Shown here: positions 44,855-55,438 of the stretch, piece after piece
How positions within the stretch are numbered: the stretch's first letter is position 1
How the letters are laid out: each line of letters opens with the position of its first letter
NCBI GenBank assembly: GCA_029204225.1
Contig: CM055099.1
Span: 39,963,192 to 40,027,191 of the forward strand
Direction of reading: 5' to 3'
DNA from: Diphasiastrum complanatum
Lineage: Eukaryota > Streptophyta > Lycopodiopsida > Lycopodiales > Lycopodiaceae
DNA length: 64,000 nucleotides
The notes under the pieces: generated by a model
What the model was told of the DNA's origin: nothing
The model's input: only the letters and a program-made list of their open reading frames with translations
Databases searched by the model: none
Made by a program: the position numbers and the translations under genes

Positions 44855-46050
44855 ATGGCTAGTTCCTCCATGGCCTAAGATGACAAACTTATAGGATTTT
44901 CTAATGCCAGTGACATTTTATCTGACAAATTAGAGTATTTTGCTAGTATTTTTTTTTGCTCCCTTTGATATCGATAAGCTAGTTTATGAGAATCGTTATA
45001 ATTTAATTTCTTATCTTGATAATTTTTCTCAGATATTAGTACTCTTGTTTTGGATATAGATAATTTGTGTTTCGTTCATTTCCAGGACCTTGTACATTTC
45101 CAACCATCCTCTAAGCATAAACACAATAGAAAGTACTCTAACCTGCATGACCATTTCAAAAGAAATATATACTATGATATCCACAAAAGAATATGTCACC
45201 TTCTAATCAAAGGAATGGCTTTTGTCTTCTACATATCTGTTGAAATTCCAGATGATGAGTCTGTTGAATCTTCAACAGTTCCATTGATCGAAGCATCTAC
45301 ACCTGCTCCGGTTGATGTAAATGATGCAGATACTGATATAGGAGTTGAAGCTGAAGTTTCTATGACTTCAGATTATCAAAAATCTCTCCCTCGTTCTATA
45401 ATCCTCTCTGATTCTCTTCCATTTGCATCTCTTGTTAATCAATTAACTCTACTCGATGCTCCTTTATATTTTATAAATAATGAATGTTATATTTCATTTA
45501 ATGATTTAGAAGATGTATTGAATTTGAGAGAGGATGAAATCCTCTCAATTTTTGTTCAAAATTTATCAAAATTTTCTGACATTGTTGATTTCTCATATGA
45601 TGACCTTGAAAGTGAGATAGATTATGATAAAGATGGCAATTGGAAATCTGGCAATGAGGCCTTGGAGGCCATGATTGGAAAAATTTAATCCTATGAAAAA
45701 ACTTTGCCTACAGAGGAGGAATTTTTGGAATTTCAAAAAAGATATCCCCCTAGGGCTAGATATATCCCCTTCGAAAATGTAGAGGCCATTGGAGGACATG
45801 ACATTAGCAGAGCAAACGTTGTTGATTACGATAATTATGATCTGGTAAGTAGATATTATATTGGTATTAATATTATTCAGTTTTCTTATTTTTTATTGGT
45901 ATAGATATTGTGCAGTTTTCTTATTTAGTTTGCAGTGTTATGTATCATTCAAAATTTATTTTCTTTTCTCGTTTACAAGATGCTATTGAAATAGATGCCT
46001 TTGGTATGAGACATGGCGGCGTTCGAGGTGTATCAACCGGGAGAAAAGAT
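44855..46050 (+). pseudogene. Unidentified gene-like frame, possibly spliced
   Basis: From ATG 44,855 the text MASSSMA then stop continues as FSNASDILSDKLEYFASIF. After frameshifts near 44,960 and 45,040 it enters an open frame 45,050-45,688 (212 codons). One stop (45,686-45,688) separates this from a continuing frame to 45,904 with YPPRARYIPFENVEAIGGHD. The protein is acidic, Ser/Asp-rich, with no membrane span or motif I know. A GTAAGT at 45,845 and TTTACAAG at 45,979 look like intron borders. Direct joining, however, does not keep the frame of the next open text (IEIDAFGMRHGGVRGVSTGR), so an indel or other border is needed. Past 46,050 the sequence is antisense copia. It may be a captured host gene or an unknown element protein. 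Confidence 0.35.
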
Positions 46051-46640
46051 GTTTTTTTATCTCATTCTTTCGCCACTGAATCTGCAAAATTCTTTGGATG
46101 TAGAAGCCGAGCTACTTGACACAAATCTTGTTGGCGCTCTTCACTCTCTTGTTGATCTCCTAAGAGATTCTGTTGGTACTGCAATGCTCTTGCCTTTGTC
46201 TTTTCAGCTACATCCAGAACCATCTTGGTTGACAAGAGTTCTAGTAGCGGGCAGGCTTGTGAGCCTTTTGTCATTTGATTCGTCGCTTAGCGGATGTGGA
46301 GCTCAAATATCTTCGTTTGAGGGTTCGCCTTCTACTCCCTTTGTCGTGGTTGGTAGGTCATAATACTGCTTCCCTAGGACTTCATAGTTGGCAGAATCAT
46401 TGTCGGCCATTAATCTGGTCTCATCGAACTTGACGTCTCTAACAATCTTCACTAGATGTTTCTGGCATGTGAATCCTGTAGTATGATGAATGATTGTCAT
46501 ACCTGATGAAATATCCTAACTCGGCTTTCTCATCAAGCTTCTTTCGAAGCTTATTAGGAATGTGTGCATAAGTTGCACAGCCAAAAATCCGAACATGTGA
46601 AATGAAGAAAATGATAAATGGAGAGAAAATATCATCCATA
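46040..46640 (-). pseudogene. Ty1/copia integrase C-terminal fragment
   Basis: On the minus strand 46,610-46,440 reads VRIFGCATYAHIPNKLRKKL, then LGYFIRYDNHSSYYRIHMPE, the conserved copia stretch after the integrase core. Frame 46,500-46,303 follows with VKFDETRLMADNDSANYEVL. Near 46,170 LRRSTRE..APTRFVSS marks the linker before RT. The parallel text in element C (33.9-34.4 kb: RKKLDEKT.QGFLVGFELHS, VKFDESKYIADNVGYEILKN) shows the same lineage in opposite orientation. Both ends are truncated: the right end joins unrelated DNA near 46,640 and the left end joins the unidentified frame near 46,040. Confidence 0.82.
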
Positions 46641-48299
46641 TACGCCAATAAGTATTGAGTTTGTTGAACTTCCTTTTCTCTCCTTTTCAATCATTCAATT
46701 TTTTGGACTACTTTGGTGGCATCTTTCCTAGCAGGTGGAATATTTGGAAATGCTACTTGTCTTTTTATACAACCTTTCACAGACAAGATTTTGTAGATTA
46801 CACAATGCTTAGTGTGGAAGCTTGTGTGATGTTTCTATTGTTCCATGAGATACATGTCTAAAAGAACCTAGGTCTAGTTTCATGTTGGGAAAGTCCTTAG
46901 ACTTTGACTTTTCTCTCATGAGATCAAGAGTTCAACTTCAATCTGCAACACATATGAAAGACATACAAGAGAAACTAAAAGGTAATAATATCCATGTGGC
47001 ATCTCAAGAAATTGTTGAACATATTTGAAATTACCTGAATTAATAGGAGCTTTACATATGATCAACAAGATGCCAATAATCTTTATTCATGTGGCCATAC
47101 ACATTAGATAAGAAAGATCACAATCCTAGCTCACGAAGCAATAGCCTCCTCCTCTCCTACTATTCCTCCACAATACAACAAATGAAAAGAGCAATGAAGG
47201 TAATACTCTCTCTATTCCAATAATGAAAATGAATGGGCTAATCCCTATTTACATGAAGTATGGAGGGTAATGTAATAACTTGTGTAAGACTTCAAAGAGG
47301 TAACTTGAGGCTGAAGTTTGCACGACGTTATCTTCCTAAGTTGCCTCACATATTAGCCTAATTTGGCATTTTACAATACCATGCACACAAACTCCCATAA
47401 TGTGAATACCACATTTGCCTAACTTTAACATTTGCAAAGCTGGCCTAAGTTGCCATTTGCAAATATTTGACAATATAACATTGGTCTAAGGTGCATTTGC
47501 ATAATCATTCAAATTTATTAGTAGATAATTTGAGAAAAGTGTGGACAAAGAAATATATTTCCCCGAGGGAATTCGATAAATAACAAAAATGGAGCTTGTA
47601 CTACAACTAAGATCACAACATGATCTTATTATAAGCAAAAAGAAAAGCTATGTTGTTGTTGTTGGAACTTCACCAATTGATTACCGTAAATCAAAGAAGT
47701 GAATCGGTGGTGAGATAGTGAAGGGAGGTGAGAAGAAGCCGCCCAACCATTGCCACCCTTTGCAAGATTGGCAAGGCTTAAGCTCATTGCAAGGTGATGG
47801 AAATTCGTTGTCTGAAGCCATGAGCATTGAACCAGGAATACCCTTACACTCTACCGCCTGATGAGCACACATGCAATAGAATTCATCAAAACGTTGATGA
47901 AGGGCAATTTGTCTCAATCGCTAAAGGGAAGAATTCATAGTTGTGTGCCTATTAGAATAGCTTCTTTCCTTTTCTGGAGCTGCCAGTGTGAAGTTTGGGG
48001 GAGACATTAGATTAGCATTAGTGGGATCAATAACAAGAATATTTACCAAGGTACAAAGCTCGACATGAGAAAGAGCTAAGATCAATAAGTCGATCATAGA
48101 CGCACTTCAAAAGACATAAAGTTGAAGGATGAGGTAGGCCCAAGTGAAGATGAATTGAAGAGGTGAAGATGGCCAAGGACAATCTAAAAGATGGTGGAAT
48201 AACATGCCAAGTTGACGATCTAAAAGGATAATCTAAAAGATGTCAAGTTGACAACCAAGCCCCAACACCTAGTCCTCTTGCCCAAGAAAAAATATGAGC
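46641..48299. other. Unassigned, no gene seen
   Basis: This stretch has only short frames (for example 47,917-47,681 minus, 78 codons) without known motifs. It may contain the diverged downstream part of the minus-strand LINE at 48.3-49.1 kb. Confidence 0.4.
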
Positions 48300-49107
48300 T
48301 CGTTACAAATTCAAAAGTGCCTTAGAGAGCATACGGAAAAGGGTGAGTTGTCCACGTGCTCCAAGAGAGTCTACTGCAAAGTGATAAGAGTTGTAAGTGA
48401 GAAGCATTTTGAAAAGAGAAAGACACACTTTGGCATAGAGGAGAAGAAAAAGTAAAGGGACACGAAAGCCTTGTGGAGAAATAAAGGTAGAGAGACTTGC
48501 TGATGACCACATTAAACACTTGTGAGGCTGTACTGACAAACCTAGCAAAATTAGTTGCTCAAAGAAATGGTGAAGGACATGAGTACCATAGAAGCTAAAT
48601 CGATAATATGATTGTCATTGGCCACAGAAGGAAATAACCAAGAGGAAAAAGCCTTGTAGAAGCTCGAAGGGCATGATAATGAGCAAGAGCAAATAGGGGA
48701 CCACTCAAATGATCACCTTGATGTGTACCTGCTATATATTGAATAATAAAATATTTCTCAAAGTGCACATAATGGTTGTAGAAGAGATATCTCAGTAGCA
48801 TAGAATGATTTCACAAACGAGATAAGTTGTGCTAACTCAGTGCTTACCACTCTAAGCTCATGAAATATTGTAATTGAATTGAAAGCAGTTACAATATCCA
48901 CTTGAAGAACAACTCATTCAAGATGAAGGTGGTCAACAACATGCAAACCATGTATCATAGCTTCAAAACCTCCTAGAGTGGCCTTGGGTCATAGCAATCA
49001 GAAGTAAAGCAACTAAAAGATGAGCAATTGTTGTAAAGCGACCTTTACAAGCTTTACTTTCGGCACCACTGGCACCAGCATTGCCCCCGGCGCCAGCAGC
49101 GCCACTG
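48300..49107 (-). pseudogene. LINE-type reverse transcriptase fragment
   Basis: Minus-strand text from 48,975 leftward gives GGFEAMIHGLHVVDHLHLE, VVLQVDIVTAFNSITIFHEL and SFVKSFYATE in one frame. Frame 48,801-48,595 then gives AGTHQGDHLSGPLFALAHYH with the non-LTR RT phrase G-x-x-Q-G-D-x-L-x-x-x-L-F. A frameshifted SVANDNHII stands where the catalytic (A)DD box of RT is expected. Frame 48,548-48,303 continues with LGLSVQPHKCLMWSS. The order and spacing fit a LINE reverse transcriptase. The second catalytic Asp appears replaced (AND for ADD) and frames are broken, so it is inactive. The outer LTR element begins at 49,108 and probably interrupts it. A short frame upstream (49,100-48,963) is Gly/Ala-rich and unassigned. 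Confidence 0.7.
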
Positions 49108-49447
49108 TGACTAGAATCCAGCCGACGCCAAGTATCTATGGCTGAAAATCTTTGATCGGTTCTAGCGAAGTCCAGAGAGCTCAGATCGATGTGCAATCAC
49201 CTCACACGATCTAGGCATGATTAAAGGAAGCCTGGGGATCAATAAATTATAGAGAGAAAAAATGTGCTTTACCAACATGGGAGAGTACTTGGTATGAGGC
49301 GAGGCGGCGAATCTCACCAATACCATAGGGGAGTGCGGGTTGCGACTCAGGGCGAGCTCCAACCAAGTCTCAGCCTCGCTTGTTTGAATGTTGTCCTGGC
49401 ACCCGCCTTGGCATGCCAGCGCCCCGGAGACTAGGGTCAGTCACTAT
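49108..49447 (+). mobile_element. Outer 5' LTR, first part
   Basis: It corresponds to 57,522-57,898 of the 3' LTR, which is slightly longer because of a small AGAGAGAA-type expansion at 57,660-57,710. It ends at GGGTCAGTCAC, where the inner element enters. Confidence 0.88.
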
Positions 49448-50360
49448 TGTAAAGCTGACTCGGGTGCAACCAGCGTGCCTTGTAAGACTCTAAGGGGTGA
49501 TGCTCCCTAAGGTCCTAGAGCAAGTTAGAACGTCAAGGACTGAGCCTCCGACCTCTGGTGAGCCAGTCAAGTAGTCAAAAGTCATGAGCTAGCTCTGGAG
49601 CTCGAGTCATGGCCTAGTCAGGAAGCAAGTTGATTCTGCCACTGGGATGGCTCTCGGGACCCATGTTCGAGAGCTAGACTGATTCTGCTAGGCTTGCCAG
49701 GCTTAATCAACAAAATAAAAACTAAGTCCTAAAAGGCATGCTTTACCAGAAAGCACTATATTCCAAGACAGAGGGGTGCGCCGAATCACACCAGAACTAT
49801 AGGGGGAGTCCGGCAGACAGAAACTTGGACAGCTCAACCAGCGCCATGAATCCAGTTGCCAGGTCTCAATTCCCTCTACCAACACGAGCCAGGCACAATG
49901 CTTAGCACGTGTTGGTGGCCTCAAGACCAGTCAGTCTATGTATGAATATAACCTCTTCCAAATTTAATAAAGTTGATCCTTGGGGATGATTACCATTTCG
50001 GTTTCGCCTCCAGGACTGGTCCAAGTGGAAGGACCCTTACTACAACTTTTTTGCGTCGCCGGTGTCCAAGGGTCCACGTCACCGACGCGTGCTGGCCGCT
50101 ATGCCAATTGGTCAGTTTGGCGACCACTATGCCTTGGGTTTCATGTGTGGCTTGTCTTTGCCTTTGGCTACCTTTTGGGGATGGATTTTGAGTTGGCTTT
50201 CGGGTTGGTTGGGATTCCAGTTTTCTGAAGTCTGAATGGTTAAGCTTGTTACGATTCTAAGTTGGCTTTTACATAAGTGCATGATGGATGAATGTTAGAC
50301 TTAAGCTTGTGTTGGGAAAACTGCTCAAGTCCCAGCGCCCTTTGAGGCGCCAACGCAACA
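49448..50360 (+). mobile_element. Inner 5' LTR
   Basis: It runs from TGTAAAGCTGACTC to GGCGCCAACGCAACA and is collinear with 53,700-54,604, with scattered substitutions, many of them C/T or G/A. Frames shared by both LTRs (for example 49,980 and 54,228) reflect LTR duplication and not a gene. Confidence 0.9.
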
Positions 50361-50362
50361 TG

Positions 50363-50378
50363 TGGTATCAGAGCCAAC
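50363..50378 (+). other. Primer-binding site, initiator tRNA-Met type
   Basis: TGGTATCAGAGCCAAC is a perfect match to the plant consensus and lies two bases after the LTR end. The outer element has the altered form TAGTATCAAAGCCAAC at 55,351-55,366. Confidence 0.9.
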
Positions 50379-50450
50379 TAGCCGGTCAGCTACGCAAGTC
50401 TCACAGGGATGGCCACTTTTTGGGATCTATCAGGACAACCGTTGTGCAAG

Positions 50451-50821
50451 GTGCTGCCCACAGTGTAAGCACGGGTGCGTCCACGGTCGGGGTGGTCGGC
50501 AGAACGGGGGACTTGATGAGGCAAGGTGCTGCCCTTGAGGTGTCAGCACGGTCAGTTCCCGCGGTTCAGGCCTGGCGCTGTGTGCACGTAGGACAAATGA
50601 GGCAATGTGCTGCCATTAGGTTGGTGAAAGCACGGTTTGTGCCTTGTGGGGTGCGGAGTGACATATTCGACCTGTACGGGTTAACCATTGATACAGAGAT
50701 GCTGCTCGAATTCGGGTGTGAAGCACGAGTGGTTAGCTGCCGATCGTTTAGCTATAAGGGCTATCGACCAAAAAGTGGTGGGGCGTGATTGAGGCAATGT
50801 GCTGCTTAATGGTGAAAGCAC
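50451..50821 (+). repeat. Leader hairpin array of the inner element (4 copies)
   Basis: Four small inverted repeats with stem GTGCT/AGCAC lie at 50,451-50,472, 50,526-50,549, 50,607-50,633 and 50,799-50,821. Loops of 12-17 nt differ in sequence. The context GGCAA.GTGCT...AGCACGG is also kept. Between copies 3 and 4 is a second inverted repeat around TAGCTATAAGGGCTA. The open frame 50,288-50,788 across this region is not considered coding. Confidence 0.75.
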
Positions 50822-51168
50822 AGATGGTTGGATGGATGTTTTCTCGTGGGCTGATTCTGTGATAGATTTGTGTGGGCACGGCTAGGCAAAGGTCCTACGT
50901 CCGGTCTCAAGGGAAATGTGGCTTGAGAGGGATCCTCTGTGTTTGCTTTGGTTGGTATGTTCCGTTTGTTGTCTGCTTGCTTGGACACAAATGACCTGGT
51001 TCCTACTTGGCTCTCAGATGATGTGAGCGTGCTAGTTTGAGGAGGGGATATTTTTATTGAAGCTGATTTAATAAAGAAGAAAAGAGAGCTGTGGGTCCCG
51101 GCCGACAAAGGAGAGAGTTTTCAAAAGGATAGAGGAGATAATCTGTTGGAAGTACACCTCCTACTAGA

Positions 51169-52250
51169 ATGGATGACCACCTTGATGAGTTACGAGCATT
51201 GACAGACGGAGAGGAGCGGGTTCGAGAATATGGCTCCCGCATGCATCGAGATGGCGCTAGATCCAACTCAAGAAAGAAAGAGCGTATGCACTCCACAATG
51301 ACGCCTCTCCAAGAAGAGATGGGTGGCCCTTCTGAACCTACACCAAGAGACGAACCCATGCCAGAGGCGCAACAAGACCTCTTTCAAGTGAAGATGCGGC
51401 AATACTTATCAAGTGCAATGACGGCTATGCTTAGTGAGGTGAAGAAGGACAGAGAAACAGAAAGGAAAGAATGGCAAGCATCCATGCGAGCCATGAACCT
51501 TACTCAATTTGACCTTGCTAGAGAAATGAGAGATGGGCTAACACAGCTCAAAGCCAGGTTTGAAGAACTAGAGGCAACGAGAGGGAATGCAGTGGCGCCT
51601 CCTCCACTGATACCAAGAGAACCACGAGCGCGAAACACAGAAGGCCCAAAGAAGACTGCTAAAGTAAAAGCACCACCTACTTTCAAAGGAGAGCGTGACA
51701 TTTGAATTGTGGAAGATTGGTTGTTTCACATGGACCATTACTTCCATCTGATGAACACTCCTAAAGAAGAAAGAGCAGACTTGGCATTAGCATATTTTGA
51801 AGGCTACACTACAAACTGGTACCGGATGGCAGGAATGCAATTCCAGACATGGGACGCGTTCAAAACCGCGTTACGAGAGGAGTTCATACCGAAGGATTCA
51901 CACATGAGATTGAGGACAGAATTATCAAGGCTCAAGCAGAAAGGTTCATTGCGAGATTACCTCAATAAATTCAGACAGAGTGTATGGGTTATTGAAGATA
52001 TGTCCGAGGCGGGCAAGACTCACTACCTCTTGTCTAAAATGTAGTCTTGGACCCGGCGTGCAATAGACAGCTTCATGTCCCATGATTTCAATTCAACTAT
52101 TCGAGCGATTGAAATGGTTTGTGATTATGAGACCACATTGGCACCAACTGCTCCCTCAACCTCAATGAGAGTATCTAGTGGATCCAGACCGAGTCCGAGC
52201 TTCTTTTCAGGGGGGGCTCAGCTTCAAATGGCAACCAAGCCTCGAGTAGC
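51169..52250 (+). pseudogene. Gypsy-type gag of the inner element
   Basis: An ATG at 51,169 opens a charged, probably coiled-coil N-terminal part (RALTDGEERVREYGSRMHRD, LSEVKKDRETERKEWQASMR) and a KAPPTFKGERDI lead-in. A TGA (51,703-51,705) interrupts the frame. The same frame continues with the Retrotrans_gag core: VEDWLFHMDHYFHLMNTPKE, LALAYFEGYTTNWYRMAGMQ and TALREEFIPKDSHMRLRTEL, then SLRDYLNKFRQSVWVIEDMS. A second stop is at 52,042-52,044 and a third at about 52,252. A Gly/Asn-rich stretch then leads to a damaged zinc knuckle (GHQQGHSWRSCPKP near 52,388-52,430, first Cys pair lost by a one-base deletion). Three stops and a frameshift in about 400 codons indicate moderate age. Confidence 0.85.
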
Positions 52251-52426
52251 GTGAAAAAAAAATCAGGGTTTGGCAACCAAGGCAACAATGGAGGGAACAC
52301 GTTTCAGAGAAGAAACAATGCTGGACCTTCAGCTAGTCACAACAACAGCTCACCAACAGTGGGCAGTTCCATGCACTGTTTCAAGGTCATCAGCAAGGTC
52401 ACTCTTGGAGGTCATGCCCCAAACCA

Positions 52427-53231
52427 TTGAACAAGCAAATCATGGCTGCCATTGAAGGATTTGATAGGATGGAGAGAGAGACATTCGATCAAGAAGATGG
52501 TGAACAGGATGACGAAGAAGACCCAGAAACAGATTTGACGGAGTCCGACCTGAATGCCTTACAACAAATAGGGGCACTTGCGGCTTATCGTGAACATCTC
52601 ATGGCGACTCCTATGAGAGGATCAAAGTTATTGTACCTGAAAGGCTATATTCAAGACATGATTATTCACTTCATGGTAGACCTAGGAGCATCGCATAACT
52701 ACTTGTCAGAAAAGCTGGCATGGGAATTGGGCATCCAATGTGAAGAAAATGTGATCCCTATTTGTGTGGAGACCGCGAAAGGTACAATGACCACTTGTAG
52801 ATTGGCAACCAACCTACCAATCTCACTAGGCACCTGGAAGAATTGACTAACGTTCACAATCTTGAAGATAAATGCCTTCGATGCTATCTTGGGATTAAGC
52901 TAGTTTAACAAACACGTGGTGGCCTTCTTGGCAAAAGGGGTTAACCTTGTGTTATTATATAATGGCAGGAGACCTTGTGTCGTCAGAGCTGTGCCAGGGG
53001 ACCAACTAGAAAGGAACGACACAAATGAACCTGAGCCAACCATCCCTTCTAATCTCATTCACTTCTTTAACGAAGGGCAACCAGTAGTGACAAGCCAGCT
53101 GACACGGGACCAAATGGAGTCCACATTGCCTGCAGTTTCTACATCAAAGGTGAATCCAAGTGCCGATGTAGAGCTCAAGGAGCTCAACTTGTGTGACCAA
53201 ATGAAAGCTCATCTCTTTAATGAAGGATAGC
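52427..53231 (+). pseudogene. Retropepsin-type aspartic protease of the inner element
   Basis: The frame 52,427-52,846 has an acidic start (EDGEQDDEEDPETDLTESDL) and then the active-site region IIHFMVDLGASHNYLSEKLA. The catalytic motif is D-L-G where D-S/T-G is expected. After a stop at 52,844 the frame shows the second conserved segment, INAFDAILGLS, which corresponds to the usual DVILGMDW, and another stop. Frame 52,916-53,230 continues with VNLVLLYNGRRPCVVRAVPG. It would cleave Gag. It is normally followed by RT in gypsy elements, but none is present here. Confidence 0.8.
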
Positions 53232-53345
53232 CAGCAGTGACAAACCAGCTGACATGAGGTCAAATGGAGCCAACATTGCCTGCAGCTTCTACATCAGAGG
53301 TGGATCCAAGTGCCGATGCAGAGCTCAAGGAGCTCAACCTGGACG
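53061..53345 (+). repeat. 150-bp tandem duplication, two copies
   Basis: The segments from 53,061 and 53,211 match with a period of 150 bp, a multiple of three. The translated unit (about 50 residues) includes VTSQLTRDQMESTLPA and NPSADVELKELNLCDQ. Copy 2 carries two stops not in copy 1. Confidence 0.85.
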
Positions 53346-53683
53346 ACCAAACAAAAAACCTAGAGTCCTACCGGAGTCATCCAGACGTACGACAAAAATG
53401 ACATATCTGAGGCTTAAGAGAGCCGTAAGTACCTTTTTCTTTCATGTTAATAAAAGTAAGCCGCCTTTTTTTTCATCGAAGGGGTGAGCTTTAGTCTAAT
53501 ATCTAAATGCAGCAGCTTTACATAGGTTCTACGTAAGTGAACTAGATCCACACTTTTCATGTGCTGAGTGCAAAAACAATGTTTTACTTCTCTTTACAGT
53601 TGGTCTCCTTTGGCCGATGAATTAAGCCCGTGCCATGTGTCTTAGGTTCTAGTTTGGCCCTGATGAGGACATCAGCTTTCTCA

Positions 53684-53699
53684 AACGAGGGGAGGATGT
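53684..53699 (+). other. Polypurine tract of the inner element
   Basis: AACGAGGGGAGGATGT immediately precedes the 3' LTR start at 53,700. It would prime plus-strand synthesis. Confidence 0.8.
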
Positions 53700-54604
53700 T
53701 GTAAAGCTGACTCGGGTGCACCCAACGTGCCCTGTAAGACTCTAAGGGGTGACACTCCCTAAGGTCCTAGAGCAAGTTAGAACGTCAAGGACTGAGCCTC
53801 CGACCTGTGGTGAGCTAGTCAAGTCATGAGCTAGCTCTGGAGCTCATGTCATGGCCTAGTCAGGAAGCAAGTTGATTCTGCCGTCGGGACGGCTCCAGAG
53901 ACCCATGTCCAGGAGCCAGACTGATTCTACCAGGCTTGTCAGGCTTAATCGACAAAATAAAAACTAAGTCCTAAAAAGTGTGCTTTACCATAAAGCACTA
54001 TATTCCAGGACAGAGGGGTGTGCGCCGAATCACACCAGAACTATAGAAGGAGTCCGACAGATAGAAACTTGGGCAGCTCAACCAGCACCAGGAATCCAGT
54101 CGCCAGGTCTTAGCTCCCTCTACCAGCATGAGCCAGGCGCAATGCCCAACATGTGTTGGTGGCCCCGAGACCAGTCAGTCTATGTATGAATGTAACCTCT
54201 TCCAAATTTAATAAAATTGATCCTTGATTGATTACCATTTCGGTTTCGCCTCCGGGACTGGTCCAAGTGGAAGGACCCTTATTACAACCTTTTTGCGTCG
54301 CCGGTGTCCAAGGGTCCACGTCACCGACGTGTGGCCCGCCGCTATGCCAATTGGTCATTTTGGCGACCACTATGCCTTGGGTTTCATGTGTGGCATGTCT
54401 TTGTCTTTTGGTTACCTTTTGGGGACAGATTCTGAGTTGGCTTTCGGGTTGGTTGGGATTCCAATTTTCTGAAGTCTGAATGGTTAAGCTTGTTATGTTT
54501 CTAAATTGGCTTTTACGTAAGTGCATGATGGATGAATGTTAGACTTAAGCACGTGTTGGGGAGACCGCTCAAGTCCCAGCACCCTTTGAGACGCCGGCGC
54601 AACA
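53700..54604 (+). mobile_element. Inner 3' LTR
   Basis: It is collinear with 49,448-50,360. The next bases, ATCACACACTTGAG, resume the outer 5' LTR exactly where the first part stopped. Confidence 0.9.
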
Positions 54605-55348
54605 ATCACACACTTGAGATATAACCTTCTCAGATTTATTAATAAAGTGGGATTTTTCTCAAACTGACTCTGATTACCTTCTAGGTTTCAATGTTCGATA
54701 AAAGTGCCAATTGTAAGGCCGCTTCAAACTTTTTGATCTGGCACACAACTGAGGGTCATATCCCGGGACGCCAGCGATGTGTCGTCGGGACCATTCGGTC
54801 CATGGCGCCAACGATATTCTGTCGGGACCATTCGGTCTAGGAACTGGTTGTCTTCATATATGTCGCGGCTTGTGGTCTTGAGTGTTCTTTGCATGAACGT
54901 GAATGGGTTAAGCTCTTGGAGAACGGGCTCACCTGTTGGCTGAGTTGGATGGCTTGCTTGGGTGAAAATTACATGTTTATGGTTGTCCAATCTGGTGTGG
55001 CACCAGGTTGGCTTCCAGCGCTCATGACAAGCTTTCAGTTGGTTAAGTCTGATGTAAGTCAGACCATTGCTTGGAATGGATGTTACTCGTTTGTAACGAA
55101 GCTTCGAGTTGGTTAAGTTTGATGTATGTTGGGCGGCTTGCTTGGAGGCAAGCCACCCACATCGGGACCCCCGATCTGGCATGGCGCCAGGTTGGATCTC
55201 AATGGTGGTTTCCGAACTTCAAGTTGGTTAAGTCTGATCGTTGTTGGCAAGTTGGCTGCTTGTATGTCAAGTGGGTCTGGACGACAAGAGTTAAAGGTTG
55301 GGAAGCTAAGTCGTGGTTCCTGGCTCCCTTTGGGATGCTTGCGCTACA
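54605..55348 (+). mobile_element. Outer 5' LTR, second part
   Basis: It corresponds to about 57,899-58,600. One local duplication (a second GTCGGGACCATTCGGTC phrase at about 54,784-54,838) is absent from the 3' LTR. Frames here (54,889-55,353) are also present in the 3' LTR and are not considered genes. Confidence 0.88.
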
Positions 55349-55438
55349 TGTAGTATCAAAGCCAACTGGCCGGTCAGCTATGCGGATCTCACGAAAATGG
55401 CCACTGTTTGGAGTTCATCAAGACAACTGTTGTGCAAG

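Larger units (their letters stand above)
49448..54604 (+). mobile_element. Inner LTR retrotransposon coding only Gag and protease (TR-GAG-like)
   Basis: It is complete from end to end: 5' LTR 49,448-50,360 (913 bp), PBS 50,363, leader with hairpins, gag (51,169-52,250), zinc-knuckle remnant, aspartic protease (52,427-52,900), a duplicated 150-bp segment, polypurine tract 53,684-53,699 and 3' LTR 53,700-54,604 (905 bp). No RT, RNase H or integrase fits in the about 350 bp between protease and polypurine tract. It therefore depended on enzymes of another element. The TGTAAAG...GCAACA ends and the empty site preserved in the outer 3' LTR (57,895) define the insertion. Confidence 0.88.

Noticed and set aside
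49963-50228. Host gene promoter in the G/C-rich part of the LTR
   Set aside because: The same sequence is repeated in the 3' LTR. It is U5/R sequence of the element.
50288-50788. 166-codon open frame as a gene
   Set aside because: It covers the primer site and hairpin array. The homologous outer leader (55.3-55.9 kb) has stops and frameshifts in this frame while keeping the hairpins, so RNA structure and not protein is conserved.
54228-54479. Open frame conserved at 49,980-50,228 and 54,228-54,479
   Set aside because: The two are the same part of two LTRs of one element. Similarity follows from LTR duplication.
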